Assembly (NCBI RefSeq): GCF_003597395.2
Contig: NC_133770.1
Location: 11,531,046 to 11,595,045 of the forward strand
DNA: 64,000 nt
From: Chelonoidis abingdonii
Lineage: Eukaryota > Chordata > Testudines > Testudinidae
Reading direction: 5' to 3'
The notes under the pieces are model-generated. The model made no database searches. It worked only from the letters and a program-made list of their open reading frames with translations, and was not told the DNA's origin. Of this stretch, positions 11,085-20,861 are shown piece after piece (the first letter of the stretch is position 1; every line of letters begins with the position of its first letter). The translations under genes were made by a program, and so were the position numbers.

Positions 11085-11590
11085 CCAGATACTTCAGAGG
11101 GAATGAACAGAACAGGGAAATTTTGAATGATGCATTCCCTGTCATCTAATCCCAGCTTTGGGCATTTGGATGCTTAGGGTCACCTGGACCATGGGGTTAC
11201 ATCACTGACCATTTTGGCTAATAGCCATTGATGGACCTATCCTCGTTCAATTTATCTAGTTCTTTTTTGAACTTCATAACATCCAGTGGCAAAAAATTCC
11301 AGAGGTTGACTGTGCGCTGTGTGAAAAAGTACTTCCTCTTGTTTGTATTAAAACTGCTACCTATTAATTTCATCAAGTGACCGCTGGTTTTTGTTTTGTG
11401 AGAAACAGTAAATAATACGTCTCTATTCGCTTTCTCCACACCATTCATGTGTTTTTAGACCTCTATCATATCTCCTCTTAGTCAGCTCTTTTCTAAGATT
11501 AATAGCCCTAATCTTTTTAGCCTCTTCTTTTATGGAAGCCATTCCATACCCTTGATCATCTTTGTTACCCTTCTCCTATTATGGTCAAGG
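11085..11590 (-). repeat. CR1 LINE 3' fragment, second half of the split copy
   Basis: On the minus strand this encodes the end of the CR1 ORF2 protein (11448-11218), with [18 protein letters not shown] and [18 protein letters not shown], the usual C-terminus. The 3' untranslated region then continues to 11085 and on into 10400-10322. Compared with the copy at 59388 the reading frame lacks a few residues before KFKKELDK. A 5' truncation lies near 11590. Confidence 0.8.
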
Positions 11591-12479
11591 GGGCTGAAGC
11601 CAGCAAGATGGCCACCATTTCCCTCCAGTCTATTTGCATATGAAAGTCAGGCTGCCTTTAAAGTTGGCTTCCACCTCCCACTGTTTTCAATTAAATCAAA
11701 GCCAGGCTCAAAGGCAAAATGGTTGCCATTCCATGGTTCATGGGGCTAGACAGGACAGAGAGAGGACTGAGAGGAGCAGGAGATACACATTGAAAGGTGG
11801 ATATGAAGAGCAAGTGGGGAGCAGGGGAGGGGGGTGCAGAGGCATTGATGAGGTGGGAGATGTTGGGGATAGAATGGTGGTAGGGTAGGTAAGAGGAGCC
11901 CATTCCACCCAATCAGGGAAAGGCAATATTGCCAACTCTCATGAATCAATCACAAGTCACAGGATATTGGTACTGGCAGGAAGAGCTGCTGCAATGATGC
12001 AATAAGTTCCTCCAATCTCTTGATTTTTAGAGCTGAGGACATAGACCTACCCTGCCACTGCGCCTTGCCTTCAGAGCATGGCGCTAGATGGAAGAGAGGA
12101 TCCTGGGGCAGCAGGAGGCAGGGATGTGGTGCTTCTGTGCCCTGGGCACAGCAGAAACCATGAGGCAGTGGAAGGTAATGGAGGGGGAGAGGCAAGAGAA
12201 GTGGTGCTTCCAGCTTCCAGGCAGAGAAGTTCTCGGGCAGAGAAGAGTTGCTGCTGGGTCAAGACAGTAACAGGAAATGGATGGTAGTTCCTGTAGCATG
12301 TAGGCCTGTTTGTTAGCCTGAGGTAGAATTTTGGATTTGATTTTTGATACTCTTCTATCTTATACAAATATGTGTGAGCAGCGAACAAAGACACTGTGTG
12401 TGTTGCTTCTGCCCAGCCAGATGCATTCATTAGTATAATGAGAAAAGATAAGGAAGAGAGTTAAAGTGTTACTAGGTAT
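11591..12479. other. No recognisable feature
   Basis: Purine-rich stretches and several overlapping compositional ORFs on both strands; no domain recognised. Confidence 0.45.
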
Positions 12480-13040
12480 GGTGGGAGTGCAATATATGAG
12501 CACACACTGGAAGGCGGCCTGGCTCTGTCCTCAAGCCAAGGTCAAGCAACCATTTAGGAGGGGCAAGTGAGTTGGAGGGGGGAGGCATAAGACACACTAA
12601 AAGCCAAAGAAATGCTCATCCCTGATCGAAGCATGACCTCACTCCTTACTCCTCCCATGGGATACCAAAGAGGTGGTACCAAGCCCCCAGACTCATGACC
12701 TTCCAAAACAGGGCATGACCATAAATTGTAAGAGTGGGACCAAGGGTGTGCAATACAGGTATAATTATGCCTACTAAGAAGGAGGAGGTGGGAACAGGGA
12801 TACTAGGAAAAAGGTTTTCATATGGATATGCTTGTTTGAAACTAACTCCAATAAACATCGCATTGCCTGCACTTGGGACTTCTGGTCTTCTGCCTTCTGT
12901 CTGCGTGATGAGAACCAGGCCAGGGGAAAAGGGAAAGCCCCTCCCAGTTCCCCTACCTCGGGGGTGAGGAGAGAGTAAGTGAAGTCCCCCTCCGAGCTGT
13001 CAAGTAGAGGCATGCGTTTCTGCATGCATTACAGGTTGAC
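12480..13040 (+). mobile_element. Possible LTR-derived fragment with AATAAA
   Basis: AATAAA at 12850-12855 is followed by a stretch rich in TCTG/CTTCTG and by AACCAGGCCAGGGG, an arrangement like the R-U5 end of retroviral-type LTRs in reptile genomes. Boundaries and target duplication were not found, so this is tentative. Confidence 0.3.
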
Positions 13041-13052
13041 TTTTAAACCTGA

Positions 13053-13055
<3 letters not shown>

Positions 13056-13093
<38 letters not shown>
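13056..13093. repeat. (TC)n microsatellite
   Basis: About 19 uninterrupted TC units. Confidence 0.95.
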
Positions 13094-13096
<3 letters not shown>

Positions 13097-13112
13097 ACAA
13101 CCACATCACCAC

Positions 13113-13142
13113 CACACACACACACACACACACCACACACAA
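13113..13142. repeat. (CA)n microsatellite
   Basis: CA repeat broken once by CC, 20 bases after the TC tract. Confidence 0.9.
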
Positions 13143-13578
13143 CTAGCGAGATGGCAGGAGCTGAAGTCAAAGATAGACTAAAAAAATCATTTGTTTCTTC
13201 TTTATTTCACACTGATTTTTGGGGAAGTCTGATGCTGATTTGTATTTCTTGCGGCGGGCATACTTTCAAACCAATTTTCCCCTCACAGGACTTTCATATT
13301 GTATTTTGCTGTGCTACGACACACCATGAGGGTATGGTTAGATTTTATCCCCATTTTACAGCTGGAGAATAGTCGTCAATTTGCTCCAGCGACGAAGAGT
13401 CACTGTCGAACTATGATTAGACTCAAGTGCACCGGCCCTCACTCCTTGTGCTACAGAGTTCTTTCAATTCCAGCGCTAGCAGCATACTCTCGCCCACATA
13501 TTCTAGGAGGTTTGGCACTGGCTGACCCATGCATTCCAATACTTTGGGGTACAAGTAGATCCATCTGCGCTGGCTTGA
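13143..13578. other. No recognisable feature
   Basis: No recognised repeat or coding signal. The stretch CCCCATTTTACAGCTGGAGAA near 13350 faintly resembles a MIR core but is too short to call. Confidence 0.4.
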
Positions 13579-13583
13579 GGCGT

Positions 13584-13811
13584 TGTCATAACAGATAGTA
13601 AGGGTTATGTTCTTTTACCTGTAAAGGGTTAACAAAGGACCACACACCTGACCAGAGGACCAATCAGGAAACCAGATTTTCAACTAGGGAGGGAATTTTG
13701 GGGTGTGTGTCTTTTGTCTGTGTCTCTCTGTTTCTGTGCTCTCTTCGGCTATGAGAGTGATTTCTATCTCGGCTTCTCTAATCTTCTGTTTCCAATTGTA
13801 GTAAAGGTGAA
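13584..13811 (+). repeat. Partial LTR (5' third), plus orientation
   Basis: Holds the family blocks ACCTGTAAAGGGTTAACAAA and GACCAGAGGACCAATCAGG, with a CCAAT box. It ends near AAGGTGAAAACAATG, after which sequence no longer matches any LTR copy. Confidence 0.75.
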
Positions 13812-14964
13812 AACAATGCTCCATTTGTATGAGGGGTGCAGTTCGTCCAGGGATTTGACATGGTTCCTGACATCAGGCTCTACGTCTTTCTCACGTGTAG
13901 GAGTGTCTGGAAATGCACCTCTGGTTTCCACTTTTGGGTTTGAAACGCCACGGGCACTGATCCGGGTTCCCATTCTGAATCTGGCCTTGTTTGAAACAGT
14001 TTTAATCGTTCATTCTGTCCTTGGCATTTCAGCCGCCATTTCTGCTAAGGTCCATGAGCTGTGACTCAGCTTCTCACATGTCTGGGTCTTCAGGGTGCTT
14101 ACCAGGCAGGTCCTTTCAAAATTTTCTAGAGACCTCAGTGTCATCACCTGCTTGTAGGTGGGAAAGTTCTTGTGCTGTGGGTCATTATTGGTGAGGGTTG
14201 TTAGGATTGGCTGGGTTCTGTTGCTTAGCCTGTTCTATTTCAGTTCATGCTTTCTTGTTTTCCCTCTCTTCATTTTTTTTGTTGTTTTTCCATTTCTTGG
14301 CAGTGTTCTCCTCTTCTCGTTGGTGGGCTGCATCTTGTGCTTCTTTCTCTTTTATGGGCTGCCTCTTTGGCTGTTCTCTTTTGTAGGTTGCCTCTTCTTC
14401 TTGTAGTTTTCTTTGGTGGGCTGCTCTTCTTTGGCTAGTTCTGCCTTATTAGTTATGCGTCTCCTATGTTTTTCTTTGTCTATGACTTGTTGCCGTGCTC
14501 GTTCCTGTTTCAGGCTTCCTTGGAACTCTGGTTCTGCTTTTTGTGTTGGGGTGCCCTCTGTTTTATTGTCTGAACTGCTGGCTCTCTGTTGTCTCTGGGG
14601 TCTGCCCAGCAACAATGCATTTTTTTTCTTTCTAGCTTCTTTGTGCACAATTCTAGTAAAACCACTTTATTTGCATGTGTGTTCTGCTGGGTCCTTTACT
14701 CACAGCTGGATTCTATGTGTTAACAAAAGACCCTTTTGTCACCTGTAATGGATCCTGCTAAAATGCAGTCAAACTGAGCAAACCTTAATGGTTCTTGTTT
14801 ACAATGCAAGCCAAACTGAGCAGGAGAGAAACAGAAAAAAAAATTTCTCTCTGGCTCCTTTTAACCCAAACCCTTCTCTCTGCTTAAGCCCTAGCAGAGA
14901 CAAGGAAAATAAATATTCCTACTGGCTTCTGGATTCTTATCTTTATCCCAACTACTAGCCAGCA
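13812..14964 (-). pseudogene. Internal region of the LTR element, gag-like charged coiled-coil remnant
   Basis: This lies directly downstream (minus strand) of the LTR at 15758-14965, where leader and gag should be. A 98-codon frame at 14648-14352 is very rich in K, E, Q and R and reads as a predicted coiled coil, including QERARQQVIDKEKHRRR. A second open stretch lies at 13973-13764. Between them the frame is broken, and there is no zinc knuckle, protease or polymerase. The plus strand shows the complement as pyrimidine-rich TTCTTTCTC blocks. The gag-like reading rests on position and composition only. Confidence 0.4.
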
Positions 14965-15758
14965 TATCATAAGCATAATCCCAATTTGAACCTTAGCGTC
15001 CAATAGTGTGGTGCCTAGCATAATCCTCTCAAGCTATTACCAGCTTAGATCTGATAGCGCTGCCACCAGCCAGTTTTCAGTCTCTGGCGCCCCTCTGGTC
15101 TCCCAAACTTCGCTGGGACCCCAGACTCCGATGCCTGAGTCTACAACAAGGGATATACCCACTTCCCTTTCCCTCTTTACCTCCCCAGATTTTCCCACCC
15201 TGGTACTTAGGAGATTACTGTACTTAAATCCTTGAATTACAACAGAGAGGACGATTTACTTCCTCTCCTCTTTTCTTCCTCCACCAATTCCCGGTGAGCT
15301 GCAGTCAATCCTTGAGTCCCACTAGGAAAAAAAAATCCAACAGGTCTAAAAAGAAGCTTTATATAAAAAGAAAGAAAAAGACAAAATGTTCTCTGTATAA
15401 GGTGACAATACACAGGTCAATTCTTTAAAAGAAATGATAAAACAGCCTTATTCAAAATATATATACATTTAAACATCCAGCAACTACACATGTAATACCT
15501 AAAAAAACAACATAAAAGCCTATATTGTTTTTCTACCTGTACTTACAATGGAACAGAAGATTAGAGAAGCCTGGAGATAGAATCACTCTCATAGCCGAGA
15601 GAGCACAGAACAGAGAGACACAGACAAAGTACACACCCCAAAATTCCCTCCCTGAGCTTTGAAAAATCCAGTTTTCCTGATTGGTCCTTGGTCAGGTGTG
15701 TAGTTTCCTTTGTTAACCTTTCAGGTAAAGAACATTTCACCTAGTATCTGTTTATGAA
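14965..15758 (-). repeat. Near-complete LTR of the TGTCAT family, minus orientation
   Basis: The left end TATCATAAGCATAATCCCAA is the reverse complement of the family's 3' end and matches the 26859 end of the copy at 25916. CTTAGCGTCC, GGGACCCCAGACTC-like and GATTGGTCCTTGGTCAGG blocks follow in reverse order. The minus-strand start is at 15758. Confidence 0.8.
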
Positions 15759-15763
15759 GGAGT

Positions 15764-17344
15764 GGATCACAGGTCGATACGTAGCGACAAGCAGCTCCCT
15801 CTAGACTGATTTTCCCAAGACAGACAAGGGCAGGGAAAAAGTCTAAGATTATTTATTATTTGCTTTAATAAAAAATCACTGATAATGAATAAAAATCTCC
15901 AGTGCCCCAAATCTCCCAAGTCAGCTGGAAAATGTACTTCCAGTGCCAGCCTCAGCCTCAGGGGCAGGTGATTCTGCTTTTTAAGTAGTTCAGGGTTGGT
16001 AATTAAGCTGCTCCCAGCAGGAGAAAAATCAGAAGTTCTTACAAAAATTGAAAAGCTTTTTTCTTGCAACCTGGTATCCAGTCAGTGGCAGCCTGGGTAT
16101 AAATAAGACAGAATTAAAGTCTATTATGGTTTGTCTGTGAGTGGCCCCTGCTGATACTTCAAAGATAAAAATGTCACAGCTTTCTCTCCGGCATCACAAG
16201 TGCATCTCCGCAGACATTTCCTCCAGAGAAGGTGCAGCAGCTCCTGCATTTTGAAACACACGTGGGGAGTCACTCTCAAAGAGGCTTTCTGCCTACTCAC
16301 ACCAAGCAGGCTGCCCTCCAAGCACTGATAAGTAGAGTTGGTCGGGAGCTGGGATTTCTGTCAGATGGAAAATTTTGTCATTTCAAAAGTAGTTTCCCGT
16401 CTTTGAATCTGAACAGAAAAAGTCAAAGTGTGAAAAAAAAATTGCAGAAGAAAATATTCTGAAGAGTTTAAAATCATGAACGTCGAAATGGAATATTTAG
16501 CCATTTCTAATCATAAGTTTTGTTTTTAGACTTCAGCTTTCAGTGTGTCAGTTTGTCAAGGTTAGGAAAGGTTTTTTTGCTCCTGTACAACACACACATG
16601 CACACCAGAGTGGGAGATAAGGTGGAACTGAGGTGGCCAGTGGGGAAGAAGCAGCCAGAGGTAGGAGGCATCCCAATGTGTGGGAACATTTAACTTCGTG
16701 GCAAAGCAAACTGATGTAGCTTCCTGTTGGCACTGTAAATGAGGCCTCCCAAAATGAGGGATGCTGTGACCAATGGCCAGTGGTGGAACCAGAGGAGGAA
16801 TCCAGATGTGCTAGGCCACGTGCCAAAGACCCCATCTCAGAGCCAAAGGCCAGGGGTCACCTGCCATCCATCACATCAAATTGGCTCCCCAATCTTTTCC
16901 AAATGCAGTCCCAACAATTTGCCCACCTTCAGTCCCCTCAGAACTGGTCCAGGCATGGCTATATTGGGAGCCAGTGAGGCCACATGCTATGGAGCTGCTC
17001 TTCCCTTTGGGTTGTGAGAGGGAGGTGATGAACTCACTGGCCAGGGTGACCAAAAAGAGAGAGATGGCATGGTAGCACCTGAAGCAGGAAATTCTGAAAT
17101 GGCAGGAAGAAGCCACCAAGTGGCTCCTCATCTAGGTAGTCGCTATAGGAACTCCTCTGCTCACCTCTCCCCCCACCACAGGCTATGAAACACCAGGTCC
17201 CCTTTGCAGGACAAGGATACTTAAAGGGGCAGCCATCTGCCCTGGGTACCCTTTTTTAGCAAATAAAAAATGTCACCCCCATTAAAAATCCCCAACATTG
17301 CTATGAATGTCCATTAGCATTCCTGTTAGTTATTTCTGTGGGCT
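15764..17344. other. No recognisable feature
   Basis: 16330-16560 is AT-rich and may be an end of an unrecognised hAT-like element (AGAGTTGGTCGGGA). Nothing else was identified. Confidence 0.4.
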
Positions 17345-17630
17345 GGTCTACATTAGGGGGGGGAAATTGATCTAAGATACGCAACTTCAGCTATGTGAAT
17401 AGCATAGCTGAAGTCGAAGTATCTTAGATTGAGTTACCTACGGTCCTCACGGCGCAGGATCGACGTCCACGGCTCCCCCTGTTTACTCCACTACCGCAGT
17501 GTGGTGGAGTTCCAGAGTCGACAGGAGCTCGTTCGGGGATCGATATATCTCGTCTAGCTGAGATGCGATATATCGATCCCCGAGAAATCGATTGCTACCC
17601 ACAGATACGACCGGTAGTGAAGACGTACCC
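17345..17630. mobile_element. Foldback miniature element with three stacked perfect hairpins
   Basis: Begins GGTCTACATTAG and ends GTGAAGACGTACCC. Hairpin 1: TCTAAGATAC plus ACTTCAGCTATG (17371-17395) pairs with CATAGCTGAAGT plus GTATCTTAGA (17403-17428). Hairpin 2: ACTCCAC/GTGGAGT (17485-17510). Hairpin 3: TCGGGGATCGATATATC (17533-17549) pairs with GATATATCGATCCCCGA (17567-17583), a perfect 17 bp. It has no coding capacity and is unusually rich in CG and CGAT for this genome. A second, diverged copy is at 46103-46398. Confidence 0.75.
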
Positions 17631-18029
17631 TGTGTCTCTCATTTGTGGGATGTGAGTTCAGGAGCTAAAACAGCAATCGCACTTCTTCTAATATACCTAC
17701 AAACAACAAGCTTCAGAAGCAAAGTTACTGAATGGAAGAGGACCTGTGCTGAGACCAGTTTTGGTCATTAGCTCTCCAGTTTAGCAGAGTCATAAAAAGC
17801 TGCCTGATATTTTTAAAAGTAAGCCTCCAATGGCTTCACGGTGTTTGTAGCCATACTAGTTTTACTAATTTTTTAGCTATACACCCACAATGGGTAAAAC
17901 TGGGAGGCCTAGGATTCTTTGTAGGAAACACAAGTGTTTCATCTGTGTTCATCAACCAGACATTTTTATCTCTGCAAAATAAACGACGTTTACTATAGAA
18001 CTTCCTGGGCCAGACCAAAGGTCAATCTG
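17631..18029. other. No recognisable feature
   Basis: Ordinary AT-leaning sequence. Confidence 0.45.
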
Positions 18030-18430
18030 AGTCATGCTGGGTCAGACTAAAGGTCCATTGAGCCCAATATCCTGTTTCCGACAGTGGCCAGTGCCAGGTG
18101 CCCCAGAGGGAATGAACAGAACAGGTAATCATCAAGTGATCCATCCTCTGTCGCCCATTCCCAGCTTCTGGCAAACAGAGGCTAGGGTCATCATCCCTGC
18201 CCATCCTGATTAATAGGCATTGATGGACCTATCCTCCATGAACTTATCTAGTTCTTTTTTGAACCCTGTTACAGTCTCGGCCTTCACAACATCATCTGGC
18301 AACGGGTTCCACAGCTGTGCCTTGTGTGAAAAAATACTTCCTTTTGTTTGTTTTAAACCTGCTGCCTATTAATTTCATTTAGTGACCCTTAAGTATTGTG
18401 TTATGAGAAGGAGTAAATAACAATTCCTTA
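18030..18430 (-). repeat. CR1 LINE 3' fragment
   Basis: The plus strand begins with GCTGGGTCAGACTAAAGG and AGCCCAATATCCTGTTTCC, then TTGATGGACCTATCC (the antisense of the ORF2 end DRSINGY) and GAAAAAATACTTCCTTTTG (antisense of KYFFT). This is the antisense of a CR1 3' UTR plus the last codons of ORF2, truncated at its 5' side near 18430. Frame breaks prevent coding. Confidence 0.8.
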
Positions 18431-18914
18431 ATTAATGAGCCTTAATGAGGCTGATTTTTATTTTTAATCATTTAAAGAATGTATAGCAATTATCTTTTTA
18501 TAAATGTATACATTTTTATATTCGATAAACATTATACAAAGAAGTTGGAAGGGTTTTAAGGAAATATTTGAAAAATGCATTGCACGTGAGAATTGGTTTA
18601 AAAAAGTGACTATTTAAAAAGAATAAAGGCTGACTTTTCAAGCTGAAATGATCACATAGGAATGAGAAGAGGAGTACGCAGGAGTTAACAAGTCAAAATG
18701 ATGATTATAAACATCTTAGAGGGATTCTTTGTTGTTTTTTTTGGAAGGGGGAAGGGAGGGAATTCACACCACCAACCCCTTTCTTGTATTTTCTTCTTCC
18801 TTCAGTTTGCAAATAAATGGCCTCTTGCCACAGAATCTGAGCGCCTCACAATCATTAATGTGTTTATACTCCTAACACCCATGAGAAGCAGGGAAGTGCT
18901 ATAATTCTTGTTTC
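18431..18914. other. No recognisable feature
   Basis: AT-rich sequence with no identifiable repeat or coding signal. Confidence 0.45.
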
Positions 18915-18972
18915 TCGGGTGGGGAATTGCGGCACAATGAGATTAAGTGATTTGCCCAAGTATATAATTCAT
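18915..18972 (-). repeat. MIR-type SINE core fragment
   Basis: GATTAAGTGATTTGCCCAAG is close to the antisense of the conserved MIR core region and is preceded by a degraded GGAATTGCGGCACAATGA. Old, short copy. Confidence 0.5.
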
Positions 18973-19029
18973 TACTGTTTAGATGGGTTTTACATTAGCA
19001 GTTAAATGGGCAAAGCTCACCTCCATATA

Positions 19030-19960
19030 AATCATGGATAGATGGTTCTCTTTCCTAGATCCCTCCTTGGAACTTTGAATTTCCTCAGATCCATCTTTAG
19101 AGCAATATTTTTCTGAGAAATCTGAGTCTCTTTTCCAGCTCAGGAGCAATCCCTACCGGCTTCTTGAACTTTGCTTTCTCACACTTGCTCAAGGTGTTTG
19201 ATCTCCTGCAGGAATTTACTAGCTGGCTGCTCACAGTTCCCATCTATCTTACTAATCAGATCACTCAGGTTGGGACTTCTCCGAGAGTTTGGTTACATTT
19301 TCCTTCTGGTTCAGCCTCCTTGTCCAGCTCTCCCAGCCAGACCAGGAGTCGCTGCCCTTGTCCCTCCAGAAACTGGCACAATTGATCTAATTGAGACACA
19401 ATCTTCTGCCTCTCAGTTTCTGTTTTTTTCCAAACACTCTGGGCTTCTCCACCCTCCAATCGTTTTAAATCCCAGGAACTTTTTGCTCTCTTCTTTCAAA
19501 GTCTGCACTCAGGTTTGAATTTGTTTGGCGTTTCCTGAGCAGCCTTCTCTGTGGCACAGAGGGAGCGAACTCTGTGAGCTCAGGAGTCTCTGCAGATCGA
19601 GCAAGTTAGTTGTTGGTTCTCAGAACAGTTTCAGAGCCTCTCACATGCTGTCATCTCCTACTACTGTTGGTGCCCACAAACTCAAATCTTTGGCCATTTC
19701 TTCAACATCCTCCAGCTTCCTGTTTGCCCTGAGATTTCCCTGCTAGGCAGTTTCTCTGCACTAAGAGCAGGAGACGTTTGCATCTGTTTCCCTCCACTCC
19801 AACCACTGGATGATGCAGGCACAGCCAGAATTGTGCCTACAGGATAGAGCCACTGACTCTCTAACCTGAGGATTTCACTTAGGAGCCAGGCCGCAGACCG
19901 TGCATGTAGTTGGCTAGCCTGCTGGAACACTTCAGTGAAGAGCGTCTAGCTGAAACCCAG
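19030..19960 (-). pseudogene. TRIM-family E3 ligase pseudogene (RING, B-box, coiled coil), apparently intronless
   Basis: TRIM proteins are RING-type ubiquitin ligases. On the minus strand the RING end is visible at about 19845-19760 (HNSGCACIIQW, then VSCS and CRE; family pattern CGHNFC..C), followed by RANRKLEDVEEMAKDLSLW, a B-box remnant at 19660-19560 (EALKLF; CSICRDS.AHR), and a coiled coil at 19480-19030 with KKTETERQKIVSQLDQL, LLVWLGELDKEAE, SDLISKIDGNCEQPASKFL and QKNIALKMDLRKFK. Frame shifts and stops interrupt it throughout. Segments encoded by separate exons in functional TRIM27/TRIM39-like genes run on without introns here, pointing to a processed copy, though I see no poly(A) tail. 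No PRY-SPRY domain follows. The open frame at 19459-19265 is the best-preserved piece. Family assignment is strong; the closest paralogue is uncertain. Confidence 0.75.
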
Positions 19961-19984
19961 GGAGTGCAGAATTCTTACCTCAGA

Positions 19985-20225
19985 AGAATAACATTCCTGA
20001 TTATCACTACAAAAGATTTTTTTTTCTCCTGCTGATAATAGCCCACCTTAATTGATTAGTCTCGTTAGAGTTGGTATGGCAACACCCATTTTTTCATGTT
20101 CTCTGTATGTATATCTTCTTACTGTATTTTTCCACTGCATGCGTCTGATGAAGTGGGTTCTAGCCTACGAAAACTTATGCCCAAATAAATGTGTTAGTCT
20201 CTAAGGTGCCACAAGTACTCCTCAT
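19985..20225 (+). mobile_element. 3' tail of a Penelope-like (putative) retroelement
   Basis: Holds GTTAGAGTTGGTATGGCAAC, then GCGTCTGATGAAGTGGGTTC, TAGCCTACGAAAACTTATG, and AATAAATGTGTTAGTCTCTAAGGTGCCACAAG, in the same order as an abundant 3'-truncated retroelement tail in turtles, lizards and crocodilians. Assignment to Penelope-like elements rests on memory and on the hammerhead-like core; it could be another LINE-like family. Confidence 0.5.
20137..20180 (+). ncRNA. Hammerhead-ribozyme-like motif
   Basis: CTGATGA (20145-20151) is followed by a stem II candidate GTGGG/CCTAC (20153-20157 / 20164-20168) and then GAAA (20169-20172), the order of conserved core elements in hammerhead ribozymes. 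A short stem I can form between TGCGT (20140-20144) and ATGC (20177-20180) with one G-U pair; stem III would be minimal, as reported for Penelope-like elements. Activity is not shown by sequence. Confidence 0.35.
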
Positions 20226-20861
20226 TCTTATTCCACTAAGGGGGTGCCGTGTTCATCTGTTGAAGTCTGCTTTGTCTTGCCAGCCCACCTGCATTTTTCA
20301 AAGGCACAAGTGGCAGTTCAGTGCCCACTGCCACTGGGGACACGCCATGTAGGCATGTTTCCCACACTGAACATCAGGCCACCATCCCTGGTGAGCCTCC
20401 TGCCATGGCACCACAAACTGTGCTGTCTGTTTCTGCTGAGCAGCTAACTGTCCCTTCTGCTACTTCTGCAGGAATTAGAGAGGAACTGTGTGGCTACATT
20501 TAACAGTGCCTGCAAGAAATGAACTAATATTTAACTATTTGTATTGACATTTATTGTGATACACTAAATCTGTTGGGAATAATGGGGCAGCAGTTGCCTA
20601 AGGAAATTTCTTCTTGATTTACTTTATCTGTATAGTGTATGTGTGTGTAAATACATACCCTAAGCTCTGCACAGCTTGCATTGTGTTTTATTGATACCCG
20701 GGGAAAGTATGGAGCTGGAATTAAGAGGGGTAGATTAATGTACTGTAAAGACAAAGAGAAACATTTCTTCATTTTTTTAAAAAAAATTAAAGCATTTGTG
20801 TGATCTGATCTTTAGAAGAGCATGCTTCAGAAAACAAGATGGATACTTAATTTGGTATAGA
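20226..20861. other. No recognisable feature
   Basis: No repeat family or coding signature recognised. Confidence 0.45.

Larger units (their letters stand above)
13584..15758. mobile_element. Composite TGTCAT-family element with inverted U3 ends
   Basis: The left end, TGTCATAACAGATAG (13584), is the start of the family LTR in plus orientation. The right end, TATCTGTTTATGAA (to 15758), is the same LTR start in minus orientation, with one C missing from the terminal TGACA. The two terminal arms (about 13584-13811 and 15528-15758) are inverted repeats and share subfamily-specific blocks such as CGGCTATGAGAGTGAT, absent from the other copies here. Host flanks are GGCGT (13579-13583) and GGAGT (15759-15763), a 4-of-5 match to a target duplication. 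The simplest reading is one integration of a rearranged copy. See the separate entries for its parts. Confidence 0.6.

Noticed and set aside
13056..13142. TC and CA tracts as a regulatory element or CRISPR-like array
   Set aside because: Plain microsatellites with no spacer structure.
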